This document shows positions 10,831-18,786 of a DNA stretch of 64,000 nt, piece by piece (positions within the stretch are counted from its first letter, which is position 1; every line of letters starts with the position of its first letter). Source of the stretch: AP-15 sp963737145 (GTDB lineage: Bacteria > Pseudomonadota > Alphaproteobacteria > ATCC43930 > CGMCC-115725). A program made the position numbers and the translations under genes. A model generated the notes under the pieces. That model was not told where the DNA came from and did no database searches. It saw only the letters and a list, made by a program, of their open reading frames with translations. Location: contig CAVTRO010000007.1 of the NCBI GenBank assembly GCA_963737145.1, positions 434,001 through 498,000 on the forward strand. Direction: 5' to 3'.

Positions 10831-12447
10831 CTAAGCCGCCAGCTTCTGGCGCTCCTCCTCCAGGATCATCGCAGCGCCCTTTTCGGCGATCATGATTGTC
10901 GGCGCGTTGGTGTTGGTCGAGGTGACGGTCGGCATCACCGAGGCGTCGATGACGCGCAGGCCTTGAAGGCCGTGAACGCGCAGCCGGTCGTCGACGACCG
11001 CCATCGCGTCCGGGCCCATCTTGCAGGTGCAGGTCGCGTGAAAGACTGTGGACCCGTATTGGCGCGCATAATCCAGCAATTCGTCATCGCTCTGGACATC
11101 GCTGCCGGGGAGGTTCTCGGCGACGACGTATTGTTTGAGCGCCGGGGCGGCGAAGAGCCGCCGCGCCATCCGGAGACCGCCGATCACGGCGCGCCGGTCG
11201 GTCTGCTCGGACAAGTAACGCGGGTTGATCGCAGGCGGGTCGGCGGGCCGGTTTGAGCGGGCCTCGACATAGCCGCGGCTCAGCGGACGCATCTGCCAGA
11301 TGCCGGCCGTCATGCCGGGCTTGTCGTCGAGCCGGCGGATCGGCCCTGGCGCAAAACTCCCCGACGCCAGGAGGCATTGAATATCGGGCGTTGCCGATTC
11401 CTCCAGCACCTTGACCGAGGCGGCGACCAGCGAGGCGGCGTAGGTCAGCATGCCGGTCCCGGCAAAGAGATAGCGCAGCACCTCACCGGCAAACGGCAGG
11501 CCGCGCGACTTCTCGTTCAATGTCTTCGCGCCGGTCACAATGCAGGTGACCCGCGCGAGGTAGTGGTCCTGCAGGTTCTTGCCGACGCCGCGCAAAGCAT
11601 GCCGCACCGGGATGCCGACCTGGCCCAAATGGTCGGGGTCGCCGACGCCGGAGAGCTGCAGGACATGCAGTGACCCGATGGCGCCCGCCGCCAGGATCAC
11701 TTCACGAGCGGCGTTGACCCGCTCAAGGCCGCTGCCGCGCGCGTACTCGACCCCGACCGCACGGGTGCCGTTCAGCAGGATGCGGCGGACCAGAGCATTG
11801 GTGACGACCTGCAGGTTCGGCCGCTTCAGTGCCGCACGCAGATAGGTGCGCGCCGCGCTTTGGCGCCGCCGCCCGCGGCGGGTCTGCTGAACCCAGCCGA
11901 TGCAGTCGCCGGCGCCGGGCGGCAGATGGTTGACATCCGCATGGTATTCGAGCCCGATCTCGGTTCCCGCCTGGATCAGCTTCTGACACAACAGCGGTTT
12001 ATCGGCGGTGCTCGACGTCAACAGCGGCCCGCCCTCCCCATGATATTCGTCGGCGCCGCCCTCCCAATCCTCGGCTTTCTTGAAATAGGGCAGCACGCCG
12101 TCCCACGACCAGCCGCGATTGCCGAGCTGTCCCCAATGGTCGAAATCCTCGGGCTGGCCGCGGACATAGATCATCCCGTTGATCGAGCTGGAGCCGCCCA
12201 ACACCCGGCCGCGCGGATAGAGGATGGCGCGGCCATTGACGCCGGGATTGGGCTCGGCCGTAAAACCCCAGGTCAAGGTCGGATGATCCATCAATTTCAT
12301 GTAACCGGCCGGAATGTGGATCAGCGGGTTCCAATCGCGCCCGCCGGCCTCCAGCAATATGACGCGCGTGCCGGGGTCCGCGCTCAGCCGGTTTGCCAAG
12401 ACGCATCCCGCCGAGCCGGCGCCGATAATCACATAATCCGCCCTCAT
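10831..12447 (-). CDS. GMC family FAD-dependent oxidoreductase (choline/alcohol dehydrogenase type)
   Basis: 538 residues. N-terminal ADP-binding fold YVIIGAGSAGCVLANRLS, GMC signature 1 around GRVLGGSSSINGMIYVRG, signature 2 around AAGAIGSLHVLQLSGVG, and the C-terminal catalytic region with His in FHATCTCKMG and Asn in STNTNAPTIMIAE. GMC enzymes oxidise alcohols, choline or polyethylene glycol using FAD; the substrate cannot be read from sequence. No signal peptide. It lies 25 bp downstream of a membrane-tethered cytochrome c gene on the same strand, suggesting electrons may pass to the respiratory chain. Confidence 0.92.
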   Translation of the reverse strand: MRADYVIIGAGSAGCVLANRLSADPGTRVILLEAGGRDWNPLIHIPAGYMKLMDHPTLTWGFTAEPNPGVNGRAILYPRGRVLGGSSSINGMIYVRGQPEDFDHWGQLGNRGWSWDGVLPYFKKAEDWEGGADEYHGEGGPLLTSSTADKPLLCQKLIQAGTEIGLEYHADVNHLPPGAGDCIGWVQQTRRGRRRQSAARTYLRAALKRPNLQVVTNALVRRILLNGTRAVGVEYARGSGLERVNAAREVILAAGAIGSLHVLQLSGVGDPDHLGQVGIPVRHALRGVGKNLQDHYLARVTCIVTGAKTLNEKSRGLPFAGEVLRYLFAGTGMLTYAASLVAASVKVLEESATPDIQCLLASGSFAPGPIRRLDDKPGMTAGIWQMRPLSRGYVEARSNRPADPPAINPRYLSEQTDRRAVIGGLRMARRLFAAPALKQYVVAENLPGSDVQSDDELLDYARQYGSTVFHATCTCKMGPDAMAVVDDRLRVHGLQGLRVIDASVMPTVTSTNTNAPTIMIAEKGAAMILEEERQKLAA

Positions 12448-12472
12448 TGCGTCCTCCTCGCGCTCGGCTTGC

Positions 12473-12994
12473 TCAATTCCGGATGTTCTGCCAGGCCTGT
12501 TCCGCGGCGGGCGGAAGCTTGTCCATGTGCTTCAGGAACAGGGCGAGGGTCCAGATCTGCTGATCGTTCAATACCCCTGCGTGGGCCGGCATGCCGCTCC
12601 AGCGGATGCCGTTCTTGACCTTCCAGAAGGTGTAGCCTTCGGGATCGTCCTCGACACCCTCCGAGGCCAGCTGCGGCGGTTTCGGCCATTCGCCCTTGGC
12701 GATCGGCGTCGCCGAGGCGTCGCCCTTCGCGGTGCCGTGGCAGATCGCACAGTGCTGCCCGAAGAGGTCGATGCCGGCGATCAGGTTGGCGTCGGTCAGC
12801 GGCACGGGGTTGGGACCTTTCGGGGCGTCTTTGGCGAGCACCGCGTCCAGGTCGGTTCTCGCAACCCAGTCCTCGCCCCAAATCGGCCCCGAGATCGCGC
12901 TGGCCGGCATCGTGCCGGTAGTTACGACGGCATAGCCGGTCGCCAGCGCGACGATGATCGAAAATAGGATGCCGAGCACGAACCCTTTAAACAT
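12473..12994 (-). CDS. Membrane-anchored c-type cytochrome
   Basis: 173 residues. An N-terminal hydrophobic helix (residues 4-27, FVLGILFSIIVALATGYAVV) acts as signal or anchor, followed by a periplasmic class I cytochrome c domain with one haem site CAICH and a probable axial Met in WSGMPAHAG. The start at 12994 overlaps the Nudix stop by one base (TGATG), so translation is probably coupled, and GGGAG lies upstream. The GMC dehydrogenase gene follows. Likely carries electrons from a periplasmic or membrane dehydrogenase to an oxidase. Confidence 0.9.
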   Translation of the reverse strand: MFKGFVLGILFSIIVALATGYAVVTTGTMPASAISGPIWGEDWVARTDLDAVLAKDAPKGPNPVPLTDANLIAGIDLFGQHCAICHGTAKGDASATPIAKGEWPKPPQLASEGVEDDPEGYTFWKVKNGIRWSGMPAHAGVLNDQQIWTLALFLKHMDKLPPAAEQAWQNIRN

Positions 12995-13458
12995 CACATC
13001 TCCCGCAGAGCGAGGTCGATCAATGGCAAGAGGGCGGGGGCGGTCGGCAAGTTCTGGTCGATGATCTCGGCGCGGGAGAGCCAAGCGACCTCGTCGGCGT
13101 CGTCGCCGGGGACGCCCTCGCCCGACTGCCAGCGGCCGATGACGGCGACGAGGATGTAGTGGTAGCGCACCCGGCCCTCCTCGTCGCGGTCGATCGTGTC
13201 GATGACGGTCAACGGGCCGGCGGCTTCCGCCGTGACGCCGGTCTCCTCGAACAACTCGCGCATCGCACCCTGCGCGACGGTCTCGCCGAGTTCGAGCACA
13301 CCGCCCGGAAAACCCCAGCGGCCGGACAACGGCGGGTTGGCGCGGCGCACGACGAGCACGCGGTCGCCGCGCATAACCACCGCCAAGACCCCGACGATCG
13401 GACGCTCCGGGTATCGACGGCCCTCCTTCCCGACGGCGACTGCTGGCTCCCTTGTCAT
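12994..13458 (-). CDS. Nudix hydrolase
   Basis: 154 residues. Complete Nudix box: G in FPGGVLELGE, the REL core in GAMRELFEETGV, matching GX5EX7REUXEEXGU. The N-terminal strand IVGVLAVVMRGDRVLVVRR and the substrate-side WGFPGG are typical of ADP-ribose or NADH pyrophosphatases. The ATG sits inside the left arm of a dispersed palindromic repeat and has no evident Shine-Dalgarno, so the true start could lie a little downstream. Its stop overlaps the cytochrome c start. Substrate unknown. Confidence 0.88.
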   Translation of the reverse strand: MTREPAVAVGKEGRRYPERPIVGVLAVVMRGDRVLVVRRANPPLSGRWGFPGGVLELGETVAQGAMRELFEETGVTAEAAGPLTVIDTIDRDEEGRVRYHYILVAVIGRWQSGEGVPGDDADEVAWLSRAEIIDQNLPTAPALLPLIDLALREM

Positions 13459-13548
13459 TGCGAGAAGCCGTCAGGCGACGAAGCAGTACCGATCGGCGCA
13501 GGCACTGGCGGCACGAGATTGCTTCGTCGCTGCTCTCCTCGCAATGAC
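13454..13548. repeat. Dispersed palindromic repeat, copy A
   Basis: 95 bp bounded by GTCATTGCGAG and its inverse CTCGCAATGAC, with inner partners GACGAAGCAGTAC and GAGATTGCTTCGTCG. The same family occurs at 27349-27434 (complete) and 53410-53490 (right arm lost). These are REP-like or MITE-like units of the TCATTGCGAGGAGC type seen in many bacteria. This copy overlaps the first codons of the Nudix gene. The remaining bases up to 13649 hold no gene. Confidence 0.85.
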
Positions 13549-13649
13549 AGGAGGCGCGGCGGGGCGCTGTTCCAGACCTTGACGTTCTCCCTGCGAGCCA
13601 TGCCGATGGATTTGGGATGCAGTCCTTGGCGGCAGCAGTAATTTCCACA

Positions 13650-14756
13650 TCACTTCGAGCGTGTCGCCGCTTGGCGCAGAATTTCTGCAACTTCTGGATG
13701 ATGGGTCGCCGCAGCGGTTTGTTCCGGCGTCTGCCCATGCACGTTTCTCAGGGTGAGATTGGCCCCATTGGTAATGAGTAGCGTGGCAGCTTCCTTAGAA
13801 CCAGCCTCCGCTGCATGGTGTAACGGCGTAAAACCCGTCCGATTTGCCGAATTTATATTTGCCCCTGCATCAAGCAAGGCTCTAATCATGGCCGTGTCGT
13901 TTCTCCATGCTGCCCAGTTAAGGGGCCGTCGCCCGTTCGGGTTCGCACGGGTGTCCAGCCCGTTTACGTCAGCTCCCGCCTTAATCGAGATGATCGCTTC
14001 CGTGACATTACCTGCAATGACCGCATCCCATAAGGCGATCTGTTGCTGCGGGATAGCCGGTGCTGCGGCCAGCCCGACTGCTGCCGGGAAGGATTGAGGG
14101 AATCTCGTCACTGGCCAAACCCACCAGGCGATGGCGGCAAGCACGAGGGCTATCGCCCCGGCCGCCGCCATTGTCAAAGGAGCGATACGTGGCCGACGCG
14201 GCGCCGATACAGTTGTCGTGGGCAGTTCGGCCACTGCTTCGGGCCGCAGCGCGAAGACCCGCACCGACCGAGCGATATGCTTGACGCTCTGTTCCCCCTT
14301 GTCCTCGAACGGGTAGGGGAGCTTGTCTCTGATCTGGTCTCGTACCACTCGCGAGATGCAGATGCCCCCCGGTTCGGCCAATGCTTCCAGCCGTGCGGCG
14401 ACGTTGACCCCATCGCCGTATATGTCGTCCTCTTCCGCGATCACGTCTCCGAGGTTGATCCCGATCCGAAAGGTGATGCGCTTGTCCTCAACCGTTTCCG
14501 CATTTCGGTCAGCCATTGCCCGCTGCATTTCGACAGCGCAGCGGACCGCATCTAGTACGCTGGAGAACTCCGCGAGCATTCCATCGCCGGTATTTTTTAC
14601 GATGCGCCCTCGATGCTCCTTGATCTTCGGATCGACGAGATCGCGGAGGTGCCGTCTCAACCTTTCATGTGTGCCTTCCTCGTCCGCGCCCATCAGGCGC
14701 GAGTAGCCCGCCACATCAGCGGCGAGGATCGCGGCGAGACGGCGGGTCGAGGCCAT
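13650..14756 (-). CDS. Class III adenylate/guanylate cyclase with single membrane helix and ankyrin repeats
   Basis: 368 residues. N-terminal cyclase homology domain (about 7-175) with both metal Asp residues (D14 in AAILAADVAGYSRLM, D58 in KNTGDGMLAEF) and the transition-state Asn/Arg in IYGDGVNVAARLE (N118, R122); it should be catalytic. A Pro/Arg linker leads to one hydrophobic helix (about 193-214, ending in WWVWPV). After it come about three to four ankyrin repeats (ADVNGLDTRANPNGRRPLNWA, NRTGFTPLHHAAEAG, HGQTPEQTAA). With the cyclase cytoplasmic, one helix would place the ankyrin domain in the periplasm. ATG 14756 is used; an upstream in-frame TTG is less likely. Nucleotide preference is not decided. 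Confidence 0.9.
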   Translation of the reverse strand: MASTRRLAAILAADVAGYSRLMGADEEGTHERLRRHLRDLVDPKIKEHRGRIVKNTGDGMLAEFSSVLDAVRCAVEMQRAMADRNAETVEDKRITFRIGINLGDVIAEEDDIYGDGVNVAARLEALAEPGGICISRVVRDQIRDKLPYPFEDKGEQSVKHIARSVRVFALRPEAVAELPTTTVSAPRRPRIAPLTMAAAGAIALVLAAIAWWVWPVTRFPQSFPAAVGLAAAPAIPQQQIALWDAVIAGNVTEAIISIKAGADVNGLDTRANPNGRRPLNWAAWRNDTAMIRALLDAGANINSANRTGFTPLHHAAEAGSKEAATLLITNGANLTLRNVHGQTPEQTAAATHHPEVAEILRQAATRSK

Positions 14757-14876
14757 GGCCACCCCGGTCAAAAGATCGACTGAGCTTAACTATACCACAA
14801 CTCGAACTCTTACGACATGGCTCGCCCGCAGATGGCCTCTGGAAGAGCGCGCGGGACAGGGAAGGGGTGAGGGGCC

Positions 14877-15788
14877 CTACTTCGAGCCGTACCCGGCGGC
14901 GCTGAGGTCGAATTCCTGCGGGCGGCTGAACATTTCGCTGCGCACGTCCCACAGCTCCGGGTACATCGGGTGTTCGAACAGCTGGTTGGCGGCGGCCCGC
15001 AAATACCGCAATCCGGTGGACCCGCCCGTTCCGGTATTGGCGCCGATCACCCGCGACACGGTTGCGAGGTGCGCAAAACGCCATTTCCGAAACGCGTCTT
15101 CCAGATCGACCAGTTTTTCGCCGAGCTGGTACAACTCCGGCGCGCTGGAGCGGTTGCGATAGACATAGCTCCACGCCCGGAACACCGCCGCAATTTTGCG
15201 GTGCTGGTGCGAGTAGTCTCCCGACCGCGGCTCCTCGATGCCGAATGCCGGGAGGGCTCTCGCCATGTACGAGATCACTGCGTCGTAAATGGCCGGTGCG
15301 GCCAACGCGCTGCGCAAACGTTCTTTTTCTTCTTCGGTCTGCGCGTTGTCGAACACGTCGATGGTTTGCGTCCGGCCGCCCGGCAGCTCGAAATCGAGGA
15401 AGCGGTATTTGAGGCCGAGCTTGTATTCAAGAATTCTGTACTGCACCGACTGGAAGCCCGAGGCGCCGTCGCGGCCGACCGTCTCGCGGAACAGGAAGAA
15501 TTCGTCGGGCGTCAAAGTGGCCATAACGTCCCACGATGAGATCAGGATGTGCTGGATCGCGCTGACCCGCGAGAGCCGCTTGAACGCGATGATACAATCG
15601 GCGTCTTGGGCGCCTTCCTTCATCAAAGATTTGATCGCGCAGTCGAGCTCGTGAATGGCGAGCTTGAACCACAGCTCGTGCTGCTGGTGGATAATGATGA
15701 ACAGCAACTCGTCATCCGAGCCGGTCTGCAGCTTTTGCGCCGAGAGAAGGTGCTGGAGCCCCAGATAACCGGCGTATGTATTCCTCAA
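14877..15788 (-). CDS. kynA: Tryptophan 2,3-dioxygenase
   Basis: 303 residues. Haem dioxygenase that opens the indole ring of tryptophan to N-formylkynurenine. Seen: FIIIHQQHELWFKL with the active-site His, IQHILISSWDVM and LTPDEFFLFRE, the distal His-rich YSHQHRKIAAVFRAW, the probable haem-ligand His in RFAHLATVSRVIG, and the substrate loop GTGGSTGLRYL. The best start is a TTG at 15788 that overlaps the stop of the DUF364 gene (TTGA), implying coupled translation. The N-terminus is short compared with many homologues. Third gene of an amidase-DUF364-kynA operon; no kynB-type formamidase or kynureninase is in the window. Confidence 0.94.
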   Translation of the reverse strand: MRNTYAGYLGLQHLLSAQKLQTGSDDELLFIIIHQQHELWFKLAIHELDCAIKSLMKEGAQDADCIIAFKRLSRVSAIQHILISSWDVMATLTPDEFFLFRETVGRDGASGFQSVQYRILEYKLGLKYRFLDFELPGGRTQTIDVFDNAQTEEEKERLRSALAAPAIYDAVISYMARALPAFGIEEPRSGDYSHQHRKIAAVFRAWSYVYRNRSSAPELYQLGEKLVDLEDAFRKWRFAHLATVSRVIGANTGTGGSTGLRYLRAAANQLFEHPMYPELWDVRSEMFSRPQEFDLSAAGYGSK

Positions 15789-16642
15789 GCCGCGACACCC
15801 ACCACGGCGCGTCTGACGAGCACGACCTTCTGCGCGGAACGACCGAGAAAATGGTAGCCGGAGCCGCCCTCGGCGAGCGTTTCGAGAAATTCGTCCGGCG
15901 CGGTGATGCGGACGGTGCCGAGAATATCGGCGCCGCGGCGCAGAAACGCGTCGGGCAACAGACTGACTGTCGGGCCGACCATCGTCACCCGAGGCGCCGG
16001 CTTCGCCAGGCGCAACAGCTCTTCGAGCGTGTCGTTAATCAAAGTCGTGCCGGTGATCAGCAGTACATCGGCGTCCGGTACGACGGTTGGCGCCTCATTG
16101 GCGGGCCGGAAGAACGGAAGCTCCTCGGCTTTGAGCGTCGCCGGATCCTGTTCGAGCACGAGGAAAGGCTGCCGCCGGCGCTTCAGCTCGCGCAAGAACG
16201 GCACAAAAGCACCGACGACGACGACCTTGTCGCCGGGGCGTATCTCGGTCGCATCGAACGCATCGATGCCGAGGCGCAACTCGGTCGCCGGATGCGGACG
16301 GCGGCGCCAGCAGGTATCGGCCAGGGCGTTCATCGTCGCGACGCCGACGGCGCGGCGGATGCCGTGATCGCCGAGCGCTTCCTTGGCGAGGTCGAGCGCC
16401 GGGCGGCCACGCAGCTTGCCCGGAAACGGCATCGCCATCGCCGATGTCGGACAGCAGACTGCCTCGGGGATCGTCTTGATCGGCGTCGCACACGCCCCGG
16501 CAATGCCATTGCTGAGCTTCACCCCGGTGAAGAAGAGGCCAATGACCGCGCGCTCGACGGTCAGCCCGTCGAGATCGGGGCCGAGAATCTCGGAGATTGC
16601 TCCGAGGGTCTCGCGGAGTATCGTCGTTTCGCCGATTTCCAT
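15785..16642 (-). CDS. DUF364 domain-containing protein (Rossmann-like)
   Basis: 285 residues, starting at the ATG preceded by GAGAGGAACG. The family has an N-terminal enolase-like subdomain and a C-terminal Rossmann-like domain thought to bind metals or chelates. Here the C-terminal half contains KVVVVGAFVPFLREL, VVPDADVLLITGTTLINDTLEELL and the glycine-rich VTMVGPTVSLLPDAF loop. Two adjacent Cys occur in EAVCCPTSA. Function unproven in the family. It lies 10 bp after the amidase gene and overlaps kynA, so it presumably serves the same process. Confidence 0.8.
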   Translation of the reverse strand: MEIGETTILRETLGAISEILGPDLDGLTVERAVIGLFFTGVKLSNGIAGACATPIKTIPEAVCCPTSAMAMPFPGKLRGRPALDLAKEALGDHGIRRAVGVATMNALADTCWRRRPHPATELRLGIDAFDATEIRPGDKVVVVGAFVPFLRELKRRRQPFLVLEQDPATLKAEELPFFRPANEAPTVVPDADVLLITGTTLINDTLEELLRLAKPAPRVTMVGPTVSLLPDAFLRRGADILGTVRITAPDEFLETLAEGGSGYHFLGRSAQKVVLVRRAVVGVAA

Positions 16643-16652
16643 GTCGTTCCTC

Positions 16653-18059
16653 TCAAGGCTCGAGCGGCGGGCGGCGTTCGGGCTGCGTCGTTTCGAAGGC
16701 GCGGGCGGCGCGCAAGACACGATCATCGGCGTAGAACGGGCCGACGATCTGCAGTCCGATCGGCAGCCCCGCGCGGGTCAGGCCGCACGGAATGCTGGCT
16801 GCCGGCTGGCGGGTCATGTTAAAGGGATAGCTGAACGGCGACCAGTCGATCCAGTATCGTTCGGTGGCGGGATCGTTCAGATCCTGCCCGACCGGCAGAG
16901 CCGGAACCGGCATCATCGGGGTCAGCAGCAGATCGTAATTCCGGTGGAACTCCGCCATCTGCCGGGCGAGCGTATTGCGGACGAGGTCGGCGCCGAGATA
17001 GTCGACGGCGCTGATCCGCTTGCCCTCCTCCGCCGTCGCGACCAGACCGGGATCGATCACCTCGCGCCGGTCAGCGGGGAACCCCGCGAGAAGTCTTGCC
17101 GCGCCCGCCGCCCACAATGTGAAAAGCGCGTCGCGCGGTGAATCAAAGATCGCGTCCACCTCTTCGACGATGGCGCCGAGCGCCTCGAACTGCCGCGCCG
17201 CCTCTGCCGCTGCCGCGGCGATTTCGGGATCGACCTTGGCGTAGCCGAGGGTCGGGCTGTAGGCGATCCGCCAGCCGCGCACGCCTGCTTCCAGCCCCTT
17301 CAGGTAATCTGTGTCCTTCGGCGGCAGAGCATGGGGATCGCGGTAGTCGGGGCCGGACAGGACGGTTAGCAACAGGGCCGAGTCGGCGACGGTTCGGGCC
17401 ATCGGCCCGATATGCGCCAAAAGGCCCATCGGCGAAGGAGGATGAGCCGGCACTCTGCCAAAGCTCGGCTTCAATCCGAAGACGCCGGTGAAGGCGCTGG
17501 GGATGCGGATCGAGCCGGCACCGTCGCTGCCGACATGCAATGGTCCCAGCCCGGCGGCACAGGCCGCCGCCGCTCCGGCGCTGCTGCCACCGGGGGTGCG
17601 CGAGAGGTCCCAGGGATTGCGGGTGATCCCGGTCAGCGGGCTGTCGCCCAACGCCTTCCAGCCGAATTCGGGCGTCGTCGTCTTGCCGATTATGACTGCG
17701 CCCGCCTCGCGCAACCGGGCCGTCGCCGGCGCATCCTCCGACCAGTCCTGATCCGGCTCGACGAGGCGCGAGCCGCGTAGGGTCGGGAAGCCGCGCATCA
17801 AGATCAAATCCTTGATCGTCACCGGCACGCCGTCGAGCCGCCCGACCGCTTCGCCGCGCAACCAGCGCTCCTCGGATGCGCGCGCCGTCGCCAATGCGCC
17901 GTCTCGATCCACAATACAGAACGCGTTGACCCTGGGCTGGAGTGCGTCGACCCTATTGAGGATCAGCCGCATCGCCTCGACCGGCGACAGCGCCTTCCTG
18001 CGGTAGAGGTCGAGCAGTGAAACCGCCGACGCGTAAGCAACACCGTTATTGCTGGCCAT
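16653..18059 (-). CDS. Amidase (amidase-signature family)
   Basis: 468 residues. Complete Ser-cis-Ser-Lys machinery: Lys in GVPVTIKDLI, cis-Ser in PGGSSAGAAAACAAG, and nucleophilic Ser in VGSDGAGSIRIPS. Two glycines usually conserved in GGSSGG and SDxGGS are Ala here, a mild variation seen in the family. It hydrolyses an amide bond; substrate unknown. Because it is the first gene of an operon with DUF364 and tryptophan 2,3-dioxygenase, an acylamide from tryptophan breakdown (for example N-formylkynurenine) is a testable guess. Confidence 0.92.
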   Translation of the reverse strand: MASNNGVAYASAVSLLDLYRRKALSPVEAMRLILNRVDALQPRVNAFCIVDRDGALATARASEERWLRGEAVGRLDGVPVTIKDLILMRGFPTLRGSRLVEPDQDWSEDAPATARLREAGAVIIGKTTTPEFGWKALGDSPLTGITRNPWDLSRTPGGSSAGAAAACAAGLGPLHVGSDGAGSIRIPSAFTGVFGLKPSFGRVPAHPPSPMGLLAHIGPMARTVADSALLLTVLSGPDYRDPHALPPKDTDYLKGLEAGVRGWRIAYSPTLGYAKVDPEIAAAAAEAARQFEALGAIVEEVDAIFDSPRDALFTLWAAGAARLLAGFPADRREVIDPGLVATAEEGKRISAVDYLGADLVRNTLARQMAEFHRNYDLLLTPMMPVPALPVGQDLNDPATERYWIDWSPFSYPFNMTRQPAASIPCGLTRAGLPIGLQIVGPFYADDRVLRAARAFETTQPERRPPLEP

Positions 18060-18099
18060 CCTCGTCTGTAAATCCTATCTGCTAGATTGAGACGCGACA

Positions 18100-18702
18100 T
18101 CAAAGAGCGAGCCGGGGCCGCTCGTTGACGGCCAGCACGCAAATCCCGAAGTCGTCGATCTGGATCGTGCTGATCGAAGCGAGGCCAACCTCGATCCGCG
18201 AATAGAAATCGAGCGGCATCCCGAGCGCAAAGAGCAATGCGGCGCGGATCACATCCCCGTGGCTGACGACGACCACCGTCCCGTCGCGGTGCGCTTCACG
18301 CAATTCGAATAACGCTTTGACGGTCCGCTCCTGGACCTGGCGCATGCTCTCGCCGCCGGGGACGCAGGCGATGCTGCGGCAGGTGCTCCACAATCGCCAG
18401 CGCTCGTCCGTCCTGACCGCATCAAAGGTCAGGCCGGTCCACTCGCCGAAATCGAGCTCGATCACGTCTTCGCGGTGCGCGATCGGCAGTTCCAGCCGCT
18501 CGGCAAGGATCTCCGCCAACTCGCGGGCGCGCTGCAGCGGGCTCGAACAGAGCGCGGTAATCGGTTCTTCGGCAAGGCGGTCGGCGACCGCCTCGATTTC
18601 GGCGCGGCCCCGCGGCGACAGGCCGACCCCGGGCGTGCGCCCGGCGAGCACGCGACCGCGCAGCACGTGCTCGCCGTGCCGCAGCAGATGAAAGACCGTC
18701 AC
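18100..18702 (-). CDS. Histidine phosphatase family protein
   Basis: 200 residues. Phosphoglycerate-mutase-like fold with the catalytic LLRHGEH near the N-terminus, second Arg in SPLQRARELAEI, proton donor Glu in LDFGEWTGLTFD and the second His in VVVVSHGDVIRA. A GTG start at 18702 is preferred because GGAAGGAGGG lies upstream at normal spacing; a TTG seven codons earlier is the alternative. Likely a small-molecule phosphatase (alpha-ribazole phosphatase or phosphoglycerate mutase-like); substrate not resolvable. Lies 40 bp upstream of the amidase gene on the same strand. Confidence 0.88.
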   Translation of the reverse strand: MTVFHLLRHGEHVLRGRVLAGRTPGVGLSPRGRAEIEAVADRLAEEPITALCSSPLQRARELAEILAERLELPIAHREDVIELDFGEWTGLTFDAVRTDERWRLWSTCRSIACVPGGESMRQVQERTVKALFELREAHRDGTVVVVSHGDVIRAALLFALGMPLDFYSRIEVGLASISTIQIDDFGICVLAVNERPRLAL

Positions 18703-18786
18703 CCCGCCCGTCCCTCCTTCCAACCAGGATATTTCGACGCCAACATCAAGATGTGAGATCTAGTTAACACCAGGCCCGGAGGCATC

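Noticed and set aside
12995..13738. N-terminal extension of the cytochrome c frame up to 13738
   Set aside because: It passes through the Nudix gene and repeat A out of frame; the signal/anchor peptide and ribosome site place the start at 12994.
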